A stretch of DNA of 64,000 nt from Paulownia fortunei (lineage: Eukaryota > Streptophyta > Magnoliopsida > Lamiales > Paulowniaceae): positions 19,007,815 through 19,071,814 of the forward strand of contig CM033118.1 in NCBI GenBank assembly GCA_019321725.1. Reading direction: 5' to 3'. A model generated the notes under the pieces. It searched no databases and was not told the DNA's origin. It saw only the letters and a list, made by a program, of their open reading frames with translations. Numbering within the stretch: the stretch's first letter is position 1; each line of letters opens with the position of its first letter. Of this stretch, positions 25,401 to 36,307 are shown piece by piece. Position numbers and translations under genes: made by a program.

Positions 25401-26372
25401 TTATTTCACTGTCTAGTGTTCATATGTTGCAATTTTTGATAAAAGTCTGCATTTCTTTGCATCTTTTGTCTGATGTCTGGAATATGCTGAGATCTTGAGC
25501 TTACCCTTAACCTGCAATTACATGATTGGAGTCCAACCAGTAATATTACAGTCGCATATCTTACAACAAATTCATGAATGAACCGTAATGATTAACAACA
25601 CAATCTTCATTTTCATGTATACATGGTTAAAGGACTGCATTAGCCTGTCGACTTGGTCAACTAGTTGTCTAAGTTCACACTAGATTTGTTATATCCTTCA
25701 GCTTCCTATGCAGCTTGTTAAACACAACTCTATTCATGATCACTGCCTCGTTAGTTCTTCTGTATTAAGAAGAGCAAGCCTATTCATAAAAGCAGTTCTT
25801 TTTTCCTATTTTGTGGTTAGATTTTATATAGTGTACATGCTATTTGTGAGTTAAATAATTGCTAATTGCTATGTTATGCAGGGCACTGCTGATGATGTTG
25901 TTGACTGCTCTCATGGAAAACAGCTTTATGAACTATGCCAAGAGAAATATGAACCCTTGTGGATCAAAGGGGGAACCACTGTGACTTGGAACTATATCCT
26001 GAGTATATTAAGCACCTAAAAAAGTTTGTATCTACTGTAGAAAAACCTCCCTCCCAAAGGAACATGTCGAGGAGAAGTATAGACCGGCCTGAACATTCAA
26101 GGAGGAGTACTGATTGTATTGAAGCTCCAAGGAAGAGCACAGACCGGAGAGAGAAACCTAGGCGGAGCACTGATAGGCCAGAAAAACTGAAAACGTTTGA
26201 ATACAAATTTCACAGCGATGACAAGCTTTCCAAGTTGAAAGTCTCTTTTGACCAAGTGGAAAGATCTCGAAGGAGTGTAGAATATAACGAGAAGTCCCGC
26301 ATGAGTATTGACATTCAGCTGGAGAAAGCTCGGAAGAGCGTGGACTGGCTGGATAGGATACGAGCTACATGA
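22409..26372 (+). CDS. ABHD17-like alpha/beta hydrolase, frameshifted in last exon
   Basis: Serine hydrolase related to the ABHD17 depalmitoylases. Five exons: 22409-22707, 24329-24365, 24452-24688, 24875-24922 and 25882 onward. The N-terminus [17 protein letters not shown] fits an N-myristoylation signal (Gly2, Ser6). The nucleophile elbow GQSVGSG (Ser about residue 146) and the acid in HGTADDVVD (Asp about 211) are present. At 25969-25975 (five G then AA) the frame breaks: the running frame stops at 26017-26019 after 252 residues. The next frame, from about 25974 to 26372, continues with [19 protein letters not shown], which holds the catalytic His, and then a basic tail with repeated R(R/K)S(T/I)DR motifs ending in [10 protein letters not shown]. 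One base is missing relative to the family pattern. It is either a sequence error in a G-run or a real truncating mutation. The tail is otherwise intact, which favours an error or a very recent event. Confidence 0.88.
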
Positions 26373-26768
26373 ATCTGTCAATGCTACTGTATATTTCTGC
26401 CCGATATCTTCATCGAAGGCAAGAAAGCAATAGGAAAAGAAGATTGGTTTAAATTATGGTGATGAGGTGTGTAACTTGCTCATTAAATTTCAGTTGATAC
26501 TTTTCCCTTTTTTCTGTTATGAGAAAATGAAATGTGGGGGGGTATAGTTCGATATAATTCATTGCTCTTTGGAAAATGTCGCTCGTTTATCATTGTTGGA
26601 GACATGCCTGTATAAAGATTGTTTTTGACACAGTATTTTCTCCTTTACCTACTAGCATTTTCCACCCAACACAGACCTATCAGAAGATTCTTAATTACAG
26701 TGAATGTTCTCACAGGATTCTTTTATAATCGGTGAGAATCATGCAATGTAATGAAATTCAATGTTGTG

Positions 26769-26836
26769 CTGACATGGAGTGTACGCTCACTGTACGTATA
26801 TACTGACTTGGAGTGTATGCTCACTGTACATATATA
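26769..26836. repeat. 34-bp tandem repeat, two copies plus remote partial
   Basis: CTGACATGGAGTGTACGCTC... is repeated at 26803 with four substitutions, and a third partial unit (CTGACATGGAGTGTACAACG) occurs at 26901. It lies in the 3' flank of the hydrolase gene. Confidence 0.85.
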
Positions 26837-26915
26837 CGATTTAGAAGATTTTTAACGATGCGAATGATATACTGTCAGTAATAATTTTGCATGTCTATTA
26901 CTGACATGGAGTGTA

Positions 26916-28047
26916 CAACGAACCATACACTTGCTTGCAAGAGCTTGAACTTGCACATACATCCTTGCATGGTTTTAAGGTTAATCGCTTGTCATGGTTG
27001 TATCCCAATAGACAACTACAAAGACAGGCTTCAATCTTACCTCGTAACTGAGTTGAAGTTACAACTGAAATATTTTCTAGCTAATTTTACATTCATATCA
27101 TATATGAATACGAGAAAATTTAATTGGTTGAGAGATTTTAAGATATATATTTTTACATAAAAAGGAAAGAATTAGTTGTGGATTATTTGAAGTGGATTTT
27201 ATAATACTATTTTATCCAAAAAGGATTTGAGTGGAACAATCTAACATATCAAGACAAAACCAATGATATGTAACAAAGTAAGCACAATAACTAGCTACAA
27301 TTAAAAACTTTATTTTTTCCTAAATTATCAAAATATATTTCAAGGGACCTCAAAATTCCTAAAACGGGTAAATGATAAGTGCAACTAGTAACGACAATAG
27401 TGGATTTGGGACGAGTTTATCGAGACATGAAATTTAATTCATGAAGATTTTTAAATATTTGAATTTGCTCCAAACTTAGAATCAGATTCGGTAGATAGAC
27501 CCATTAAACAATAAATTTATTTTATAATTTAAAAATATTAAAAAATATATATATTTTAACAAAATTCTAAAAATATCTCTTTTTCTATGAAAAATATTAT
27601 ATAATTATATATAATCATTTTTTAAAAAATAAAAAATATATTGGATCGAGTTTATAAATAAAAAACTCAAAACCTAATTATAACCCATTTATACAGCTAA
27701 AATTCATTCAAATAGAAAGAATAAAATTTGAATCCACTCCGTTCCCACTTATAGATGCAACTCGCTTCTACCCGACCCGCCACATTAACCCTTATCCGGG
27801 TGGCATTGCTTCGAAGAGAGAGAAGCTTCACCGCGCAATATCACAGCCAGTAATCGTAGCGATTCCATTAACCTCCTTTTCCAAGCAAACTCTGTAGCTT
27901 ATAAAATTCAGTAACAAATCAAACAATAAGTTTTTCTTATTATAAGTCTCGAATCTTTAATTTTCCCTTCTTCGTTTTTCACAATCGTCAATAATTTCTG
28001 CAACAAAACCGCCCAAATTCAATTTCTGAATCTCTAGACGAAACCCA
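26916..28047. other. Intergenic AT-rich DNA and ATG16 leader
   Basis: No gene found. The last 200 bases or so are probably the ATG16 promoter and 5' UTR. An 89-residue open frame at 26891-27160 is judged spurious. Confidence 0.5.
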
Positions 28048-31000
28048 ATGTAATTTTTTCGAATTATTAGCTCACTTAATGTTCGGTATCTTTACATACA
28101 TAATATATATATATATATATATATAATATTTTTCTTGCTTCTTTTTGGGTTTCTGGGTTTTTTTGTGGGGTTGATGATGGCTGGTTTTTTTTTTTTTTGC
28201 TTTGATTTTTTTCAGGTCGCAAGAAGATAGAGCAATGGAAGCAATAAACCACGCTTTGAAAGCTCTGAAAAAACGACATTTACTGGAAGAGGGCGCTCAT
28301 TCACCTGCTTTTATCGCTCTCTCTCGCCCGATTGTGTCTCAGGTTACTAAGAAAGGATTTTTTTTACATCTGTTTTGTGGTTCCAATTTATAGTCTTTAT
28401 AATGGAATTTGGTTCTGAGATGGTTGAGTTATTGTGGCCTTGACTTACTTTTTGCATATGATGTTGAAACATTTATAGTTAGTTCTACAATGGAGATGTG
28501 TGTTGAATTTGATAAGCTTACTAGCGTGTTGATGTAATATTGTCTCTCAAGTAAGCTGGAAAAATGGGCTTCTTGTATGGAAGGAGATAATAACATAAGG
28601 ATTTTTATATCTAGCTATGTACTGTTACTACCTGATAGTAAGATCTGAAGCGAAAACACATGAGATACGGATGGAAGGAAATATGCTGAAATAATGGATT
28701 CCTTGGTGAATGCATATCATCACTATAACCTTCATTGACATGATTAATCACTAGAAAACTGAGCTAATAATAGAGGGAAAGATTTGGTTTCAGCTGATGC
28801 TACGCTTATACTGTCATAGCAACATAGCTTGAAGTTTCAAAAGTTATTTTAGACTGCTTGTTCTTGAATGCTAAGCTTGTGGCATAAGTTTAGCAAACCA
28901 ACTTTGCTCATAAGAACTGCACACTGAAATGGTTAACATAATTATTATGATTCTATACTTGGCTTTTGCAGGGTGTCTATTCATCTCCTAATGGGTTGAC
29001 ATTTGACGAATATGATCCATGCTACAACATTGTTTAATTCAGTGGTGGGCTTACAATTTTTTATATTACTAGATAACAAGTCACCGGTTCAACAATACCA
29101 TGTCCAATCATACATAAACAAAATAGAGAGGGACTTTTACGTATGGTTGATGCTAATGGGTGTGGAAGTTTAGCTAAATCAGGAATTATGGAAGCATGTG
29201 AGTCTGGGTCTGTTGATTGGATTTATCAATGTACGTGTATTGATTTAAGATTTGGTTGAGGAAGGGGAGTGGAGAAATGACAAAAAGATAACCTGATGCT
29301 CTCTAGCATGATAGCTTGCTGATCAGTGGGTAATTATTTCTGGAAAGAAAGAGTTTGAGCCCATTTCGAAAAGGACAGAGACCATTCAGTCTTGGATGGA
29401 GGGAGTTTTCTGAAATTGATTAGCCTATGATATGAGAAAAAACTTTTATCAAATGGAGGCGTTTCATATAAGAAGATGAGATTAATAACCAAGGAGAGAA
29501 CTTTGTCAGCACATCTTTGGGTGTTATGCGGTGCTCCTTCAAAAAGAGTTCTACAATCTTGACTAATTGATTTGGGCACTTCATCTGTAGGTGTTATATT
29601 GTGGTGAAGTTTATCAAACATGGTCTGCAGAACAATATGTTACTGGGTGGCTGCTTTTACAAGATCTGTGTTGTCGAAAATTTTAAATGAGTCCCCTAAC
29701 CCTTGCTGATACTGGAAATTTTGAGATTTTATCAGAAATTTTGGTTGTAGGAAAGTTCTGTGTTCTAATGACTGAAATATTGTATAGAGTGGTTCATGTT
29801 TGAGGTACAGAAATGGGATAAGCTGAGGCTTTTCAAAATGATTTACTTGCCAGTGGCGTTTTTGAACCTTTGAGTTTGCAGATCACTGGAGCTTGGCTAC
29901 TGGATTTATGTCTAAGGGTAAGAGTTTTGGTATATGGTTTAATGAACTGTGAATTATGGATCCAGATAGTTGAAGCTGATTAAAGTTATTGAAAGTGGAT
30001 TTAACTGCTAATGCACAGTATAGGATGGTAGTCCTCAGCTCGTCAAGTTATGAAAGTAAAGCCAGTATGGGAAATAACTGATCATGAATGTATTGCTGGT
30101 ATTGTTCATGGGCTGAAATCATTGCCATGTCCAGAAACTAGAAGAAGGCCTAATACTGTTAACAAATTATACCAATGAATTAAATACAAATATATTTTTT
30201 TTACCCAAAGTACTGTCAAGGGAGTTTATTGTTGAGTGAAAAGGATTTCTTGGTTCCTTATCTCCCTCAACTTTTGGTTCATTTTGAAAACTATATTAAA
30301 CCATTTATTAGTACCAGAGTATGCTGTTTTTCATGGTATTTGAATTATCTTAGGTCCTTTATTCTTTCTGTCGTAGTGAATCTGTTAAAAGTCTTGTTTT
30401 TAATCACTAATGGATCTCAGTTGATTTGGGTGGAGAATATTCTAAGTCTTTAAAAAAAATATGATGCAATTCCTGTCTGCTTAATTATATAGTATGAGAA
30501 TACATTTTGTTTGTAACACTTGTTTTGGGTACACAATGGATGCTACTCCTCAAATATTTGACGTCTGGCTTAAGTTTGCTGGTTTTGTGCTTTAAAGGGC
30601 TCAGAGTGGAAAGAAAATGTCTACATGCATAATTATTTCCTCATGTATGACTTTTAACTTAAGTCTATTAATGTTGTATGTTAAAGGGCTCAGAGTGGAA
30701 AGAAAAAGCTGAAAATCTTGAAGTGGAGCTCCAGCAATGTTACAAAGCTCAATCTCGATTATCAGAACAACTTGTGGTTGAAGTGGCTGAATCCAGAGCT
30801 TCAAAAGCTTTAGTACAAGAGAAAGAATCCATGATATCCGAGTTGCAAAATGAGCTTAGTCAAGCAAGGTTATATCTTTAAATTCTGTCTACTCCCCCTC
30901 TCTTTCTACGGCAGTAAAACCTCCATCATGTAGATATAGAGTGTGAGGGACTGGAATTATGAGAAGTTATTGCATCAGCCAGCATAACTCTTTACTCATT

Positions 31001-32896
31001 TTGCAGGGAAGAATGCTCCCATTTAGCTGTGCTGTTGGAAGAAAAGACTAAGGCTCTAGAACTGTTGATCAATGAGCACCAGGAACTTAAAGGACAACTT
31101 GAAGCAACCACTCTTAGAGCTGACAATGCGGAGGCAGAAAACAAGATGCTAATTGACCGTTGGATGTTGGAGAAAATGAAAGATGCTGAACGCCTGAATG
31201 AGGTATCTTTACAATTGTTTCTGCTGTAAAATCCCTGCTTTCGGTACCCTACCAAGGACTGATCTGATCCCTGTAAGGAGTTTGGATTCCAGTTAGTTCC
31301 TTATGTGGAATATGATTAAGTTGGAGTCTTTGCTTATAGAATTTTTCATGTCTCCCTTATAAAAGACCCAACACAAATTAGTGCTTTAATGCTAGTGGAC
31401 ATTTGTATCATTATTGGGGTGTTCGATAGAATGATCTGGCCTTTAATATTGTAGATTAAGTACTTGTTTGGTCTATCATGTTTGATGAAATTTAAGTAGC
31501 ATCATTTAAAAAAGGATAGACCTGTTGAAATAAGTTAAAATTTCTATTGATTCTACCTTGACTCATGTTTGAACGCATAACAGGATCAAGCATAGAAGTT
31601 TTCAAAACTTATAGATTTAGAAGTGGATCCTCCATCTCCTGACCTGGCCGGGTATTCTATTGATTTGTCTATATGAGCCAACAACATATTTTTAACTAGT
31701 AGGAGGCTCATTTTTGAAAAAAAAAATTGTAGTCATTCAAGTATAAACCTTGTTTACTAGTCTAACCTCTTAATTGCTATTTTACTTCTTGTTGATTTTG
31801 TAAGTGTGAACATTTTTCTGATTGTGGGCCCCTTATAGTGGTTATTGTTGATATTAAATGCTTCTTTTATTAGGCAAATGCCATTTATGAAGACATGCTG
31901 GATCGCCTCAAGGGAAGCAGCATACAACTTCTTGCCCGTCAACAAGTTGATGGTGTAGTCCGCCAAAGTGAAGAAGGTGCGGAGTATTATGTTGAGTCAA
32001 CCATTCCCACTACATGCAAGCAAAGGATCCCTGCCCATGAAGGTGGCTGTGCCTCAATATCGTTTGAGTATAATTCTGGTAAATTGGTCAGTGGAGGACA
32101 GGACAAAGCTGTTAAAATGTGGGATACAAACACAGGGTTATTAAGTCGCACTCTTTATGGTTGCCTGGGTTCTGTTCTCGATGTCTGCATTACCCATGAT
32201 AACAAATCTGTTATTGCAGCCAGTAGTGCAAATAATTTGTATGTATGGGATGTAAGTTCAGGTCGGGTACGGCATACTCTCACTGGCCACATGGACAAAG
32301 TCTGTGCTGTGGATGTTAGCAAGGTGTCTAATCGCAATGTTGTGAGTGCTGCTTATGATCGTACCATAAAAGTTTGGGATCTTCAGAAAGGCTACTGTGT
32401 TAATACTCTTATATTCCACAGCAATTGTAATGCCCTCTGTTTTAGTATGGATGGACTGACCATTTGTTCCGGCCATGTAGATGGGAATCTCCGACTATGG
32501 GATATTCAGACAGGAAAGCTTCTGAGTGAAGTTGCAGCACATTCTTTTGCGGTTACTTCTTTATCATTATCCAGAAGTGGAAATGTGATTTTGTCTAGTG
32601 GGAGGGACAACTTACATAATTTATTCGATATGCGTACTCTTGAAATCTGTGCGACCCTGAGAGGAAATGGAAATAGAGTGGCATCTAATTGGAGCAGATC
32701 TTGCTTAAGTCCTGATGATGGTTATGTCGCTGCTGGATCTGCTGATGGGTCCGTACATATCTGGTCAGTAACAAATGCCAAAATAGTAAGCACTCTAAAG
32801 GAGCACACGTCTCCAGTATTATGCTGTTCGTGGAGTAATCTTGGGAAACCTTTAGCTACCTCCGACAAGAATGGCAACATTTGTGTTTGGTCTTGA
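28048..32896 (+). CDS. ATG16: Autophagy-related protein 16 (coiled coil + WD40)
   Basis: Partner of ATG12-ATG5; the complex directs ATG8 lipidation onto growing autophagosomes. Exons: 28048-28049 (AT), 28216-28342, 30687-30868, 31007-31202 and 31874-32896, total 1530 bases or 509 residues, equal to the known plant size as I recall it. The N-terminal ATG5-binding region has HALKALKKRHLLEEGAHSPAF. The coiled coil runs about 45-190 (SEWKEKAENLEVELQQCYKA, RASKALVQEKES, KALELLINEHQELKGQL, ENKMLIDRWMLEKMKDAERL). The C-terminal propeller is one long exon with seven WD-type repeats (endings KMWD, YVWD, KVWD, RLWD, NLFD, HIWS, CVWS). The start codon is most simply AT at the end of the leader exon joined to G of exon 2, giving M-S-Q-E-D-R as in relatives; otherwise translation would begin at ATG 28235. 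Intron 2 is 2.3 kb. Confidence 0.93.
28103..28126. repeat. (TA)n microsatellite in ATG16 intron 1
   Basis: Short TA dinucleotide run inside the intron that separates AT from G of the proposed start codon. Confidence 0.85.
30570..30706 (+). repeat. Duplicated splice-acceptor segment in ATG16 intron 2
   Basis: A 48-base segment at 30570-30617 is repeated at 30659-30706 (offset 89). The last 26 bases, TTAAAGGGCTCAGAG..., are identical and include the acceptor AG and the first exon 3 codons. Using the upstream copy would reach a TAA at 30655-30657 after 19 codons. Confidence 0.9.
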
Positions 32897-34901
32897 TAGG
32901 TTTGCCTGATAATTTGCTATTCATCTGCGAACATCCTTTGGAGTCTGCTTAACCTTCAGGTGCGCACGCATGACAAATGGGTAATGAGTGTTTTTCTTCG
33001 CCAGTACATACGGAGTTAATTATAATTTCCTTGGCTGTGAAGACATCCTTAACGACGGATCAATCTCCATAAAAGATCATATGACTAGTGGATGAAATCG
33101 TGTAGTAAGCCTGCCGTCTTCACAGAAATTACAAAACAGAGATTCGTATTGTGGAGAATCTGGTTATGATTTATTGATTTCTTGGGGAGTTTGAAGTTGA
33201 GATTAGCAGTCTAGTAAACATGTTCATAATTTTCACAAATCTAGGGGGGGTGTACATATTACTTGTGTATAAATTAGTTGTTGACATCCAGTAGCTGTGC
33301 CCGCATACGCCTCGTGAGACTGTATTCTGCTCTAGTAAGTCTTGGCGTGGAACTCTAATCACAATAAGATGGGAAGTAGAATTTGCCCATTACATTTAGT
33401 TTCATCTCCATTGTTTTCTTTCAGCTCAACTTTTCGAGGACTTCAAGCTTATCCTCGATCCCTTGAGGAGTGCTTTGAACATATGGACACGTTCTCTCCT
33501 CCATTTCGAACTGGTTCTTTACGTTGAGAATTTCACTGCTGTTTCTGGTTTTCCAACAGGATATGTGTGTAAAATTTATTTATTTATTATTATATATATT
33601 ATATTACATAGTTGTTTGATCGTATTGTCTAATTTTTGTCGATTATATTTGCTAATTTTATTTATTGAGTTTTGGCAATTTTATTTGTTGAGAATTCCAT
33701 TGACTCTATGCCCATTGATATTAAAAAGCTAACAATTGTCCACTTAATTCCTCATTTTAAGTTAAAATAAATAGTTGTTTGTCTGAAATAATATTTTGTT
33801 TATTTCTTACTGCTCAAAGTAATTTAGTTAGAATTTGAACACGTATTTTGTTATTTAAGCTGGACTATTTGCAGATTGTGATGGTTTATTAACACAATCC
33901 ATAAATACATTTCCTAAATCAAACTCAAAAGGAATCTTTGATATATTTGTTTTCTTGATTATTGTTTGATTTTTAATTTAATTAAAAAAAAAAAAAAAGA
34001 CAAGTGTGATTGTGGTCATGTAATTTTTTCACATAACTAGACAAACATTTTCAAGCAATAGTAGTTTCAGAAATCAGAAGCAACTTTTTTAGCAGATTGA
34101 TGAAAAAACATGTTTCTAGGCGAAGATTCGTGAGTGTTTTCACACCAAACAACTACAATAATATCATGCTAATAATGAAATTCATAACTCAACAGTTTGA
34201 TATGGAACACCCCACAAATATTTTCCTCGTCAGCCACTTTGAAGGTGTTTTGTTTGTAAAGATTCTTGGCTGGCCAACGCCCAAAATAGGAGAACATTTT
34301 ATTCACTCGATATGTAAATATAATTTGAAATACGAGATACCAAATCCCACATTGATTATGGAAAGAAATTTGAAATGATTTATAAATGGATTTACATAAC
34401 AGCTGGAACAGTCTATTGTGCCAAAGTTGTCCTTTTGGACGCTCAACTGAAACATGAGAGGCAAATGGGAAATCTGTATTATCTTGATTATTTAGATTGG
34501 AATCTAAGCACAAATATTTATTGTATTATCTTGATTATTATCTTGACTATTTCTTACAAATATTACAGTATAGTTATATATATATGTACTCATTCAAAAT
34601 TTTAAATATATAAAACAAATCTCTTTAGCAAAATGAAGCTCAAAGAAGCTGACCACATATGCTTGTACATGTCACTTTTAAGTCTTTATGTTTTTATTTG
34701 ATAATACATATATAAACAATTTTTAATCAAAATCTCTTTCCCACACCTATCAAATACTTAAAAAAAAACAAATGCTTTTTCCACAAAATAAGGAAGGAAA
34801 GATAGACTAAAATATAGAAGTTAATTTATTGGGACTATTGTTGAGTACAAGAAATTTGATTAGACTAAGATCTAACATCATTTGGTATTTGGATTATATG
34901 A

Positions 34902-34908
<7 letters not shown>

Positions 34909-34935
<27 letters not shown>

Positions 34936-34936
34936 T
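34909..34936. repeat. (AT)n microsatellite
   Basis: Uninterrupted TA/AT run. Confidence 0.85.
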
Positions 34937-35094
34937 CTTTTCAATTTTCTATAGGGTCACACTTCATTTGAGTGCTTGAAATATTTTCTCCACTTATCAA
35001 CAATCCTTTAGGAGCTCACTTCACATGTACCATAATTTCATTGGTTTAACTTTGAACCAATGAGAAGAAGGTTTAAGGTTCTCTATTTTTAATA

Positions 35095-35345
35095 ACTAAG
35101 ATGAATTTATAAATTCTTAAAATAAGATAATAAGATTTTATAAGTTCTTTTTTAAAAAATAAAGAACTTTTAATTAATTTTTAAATTCTTAACAAATGCT
35201 TTGAACCATAATAATTTTTTTAATTTGAACTCTTTAAGAATTTAGTTTTAAAATAAGATTTAGAGTCTAATATGTTCTAAAAGTATTATATAAAGATGTA
35301 AAAACTTATAATATTTTTTAAAATAAATTTATCCAAATACTCTTA
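35095..35345. repeat. Dispersed AT-rich repeat, family B, copy 2
   Basis: Contains AAAATAAGATAATAAGATTT, TATAAGTTCTTTTTTAAAAA and AAAGAACTTTTAATTAATTT, as in the neighbouring copy at 35455. The right end TTTATCCAAATACTCTTAA resembles, inverted, the GGGTGTTTGAGTGAGCTTATAA start of copy 3. Confidence 0.5.
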
Positions 35346-35454
35346 ATGACGACTTTAAAATTCAAGCTTTACTTTCAAATCACATCTTACACGTACAATT
35401 GGAATGCCAATAAATGATTTTTTGCATTTAATCATGGGGCCACATGAATTAAGA

Positions 35455-35830
35455 GGGTGTTTGAGTGAGCTTATAATTTTTTAAAAATATTTTATAAGAT
35501 GATTAAAATTTATAAAATGTAATAAAATATTTGGTAAAATTTTTAAAAATGAGCTTATAGGTTCCCAAAATAAGAAATTATGATTTTATAAGTTCATTTG
35601 AAAATAATAAGAAATTCTTAATTTATTTTTAAAATCTTAACAAATTTATTTACTTTCATCATATTAATTACAAAATTATCATCACAAGAATATATTTTTA
35701 AAATAAGATCTATCATATTACAAAATAATTAAAATCCACAACTATTTAAGCAATAATTTGTTTTATATACTTTTATAACGTAATGAGATCCATAATAAAT
35801 TAAATAATAATTTTTCATGCTAACATAATT
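35455..35830. repeat. Dispersed AT-rich repeat, family B, copy 3
   Basis: Starts GGGTGTTTGAGTGAGCTTAT, then CCCAAAATAAGAAATTATGA, TTTTATAAGTTCATTTGAAA and AATTCTTAATTTATTTTTAA, paralleling copy 2. The start is well seen; the end is uncertain. Confidence 0.5.
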
Positions 35831-36307
35831 CGACTAAAGAGAAAAAAGGGAATGAGATCTAAATGACTTTAATATTATTTTTTCACCCCAATATTATTTG
35901 ATTGATATGACATAAATTGAATTAAAGAACCCGTAAATTATCACACTTTCAATCCAATAAGTCAAATCTTTCAATCTAAACATATTTTTATTTCAACATA
36001 AAAACCAACAACAATACAAAAATATCTATAAAAATGTGAAAATTGGAATTTAAAGCAAAACACAATGTAAATAAATGAATTTAGTAAATAGAGAAAAGTA
36101 CATGATTTTTAGCCCTTATCATCTAGTTGGCTTCCTATTTCATTGCTGCCCACTCACCCACATATAAAAAACAGGGCCCAGAGCAGGAAACAAGAGCTAA
36201 CTTAGAAGTACCACAATAACTAGAATTACAAAGTGAGGCCAAATGACAAAAAACAAAAAATGGCAACCCATCCTAAAATACTCTAATTGTATTGTTGGAG
36301 CTATATT

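Larger units (their letters stand above)
32897..36307. other. Intergenic region between convergent ATG16 and BT genes
   Basis: The first few hundred bases are likely the ATG16 3' UTR. The rest is AT-rich with an (AT)n run (about 34909-34936) and two copies of repeat family B. The 93- and 114-residue open frames on opposite strands at 34097-34513 are mirror shadows without recognisable protein features. Confidence 0.5.

Noticed and set aside
28980..30560. Possible inserted transposon in the 2.3-kb ATG16 intron 2
   Set aside because: No inverted or direct terminal repeats or coding remnants found by eye; kept as ordinary intron.
34097..34513. Overlapping 93- and 114-residue frames on opposite strands
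   Set aside because: Mirror-image open frames in AT-rich DNA without recognisable domains.
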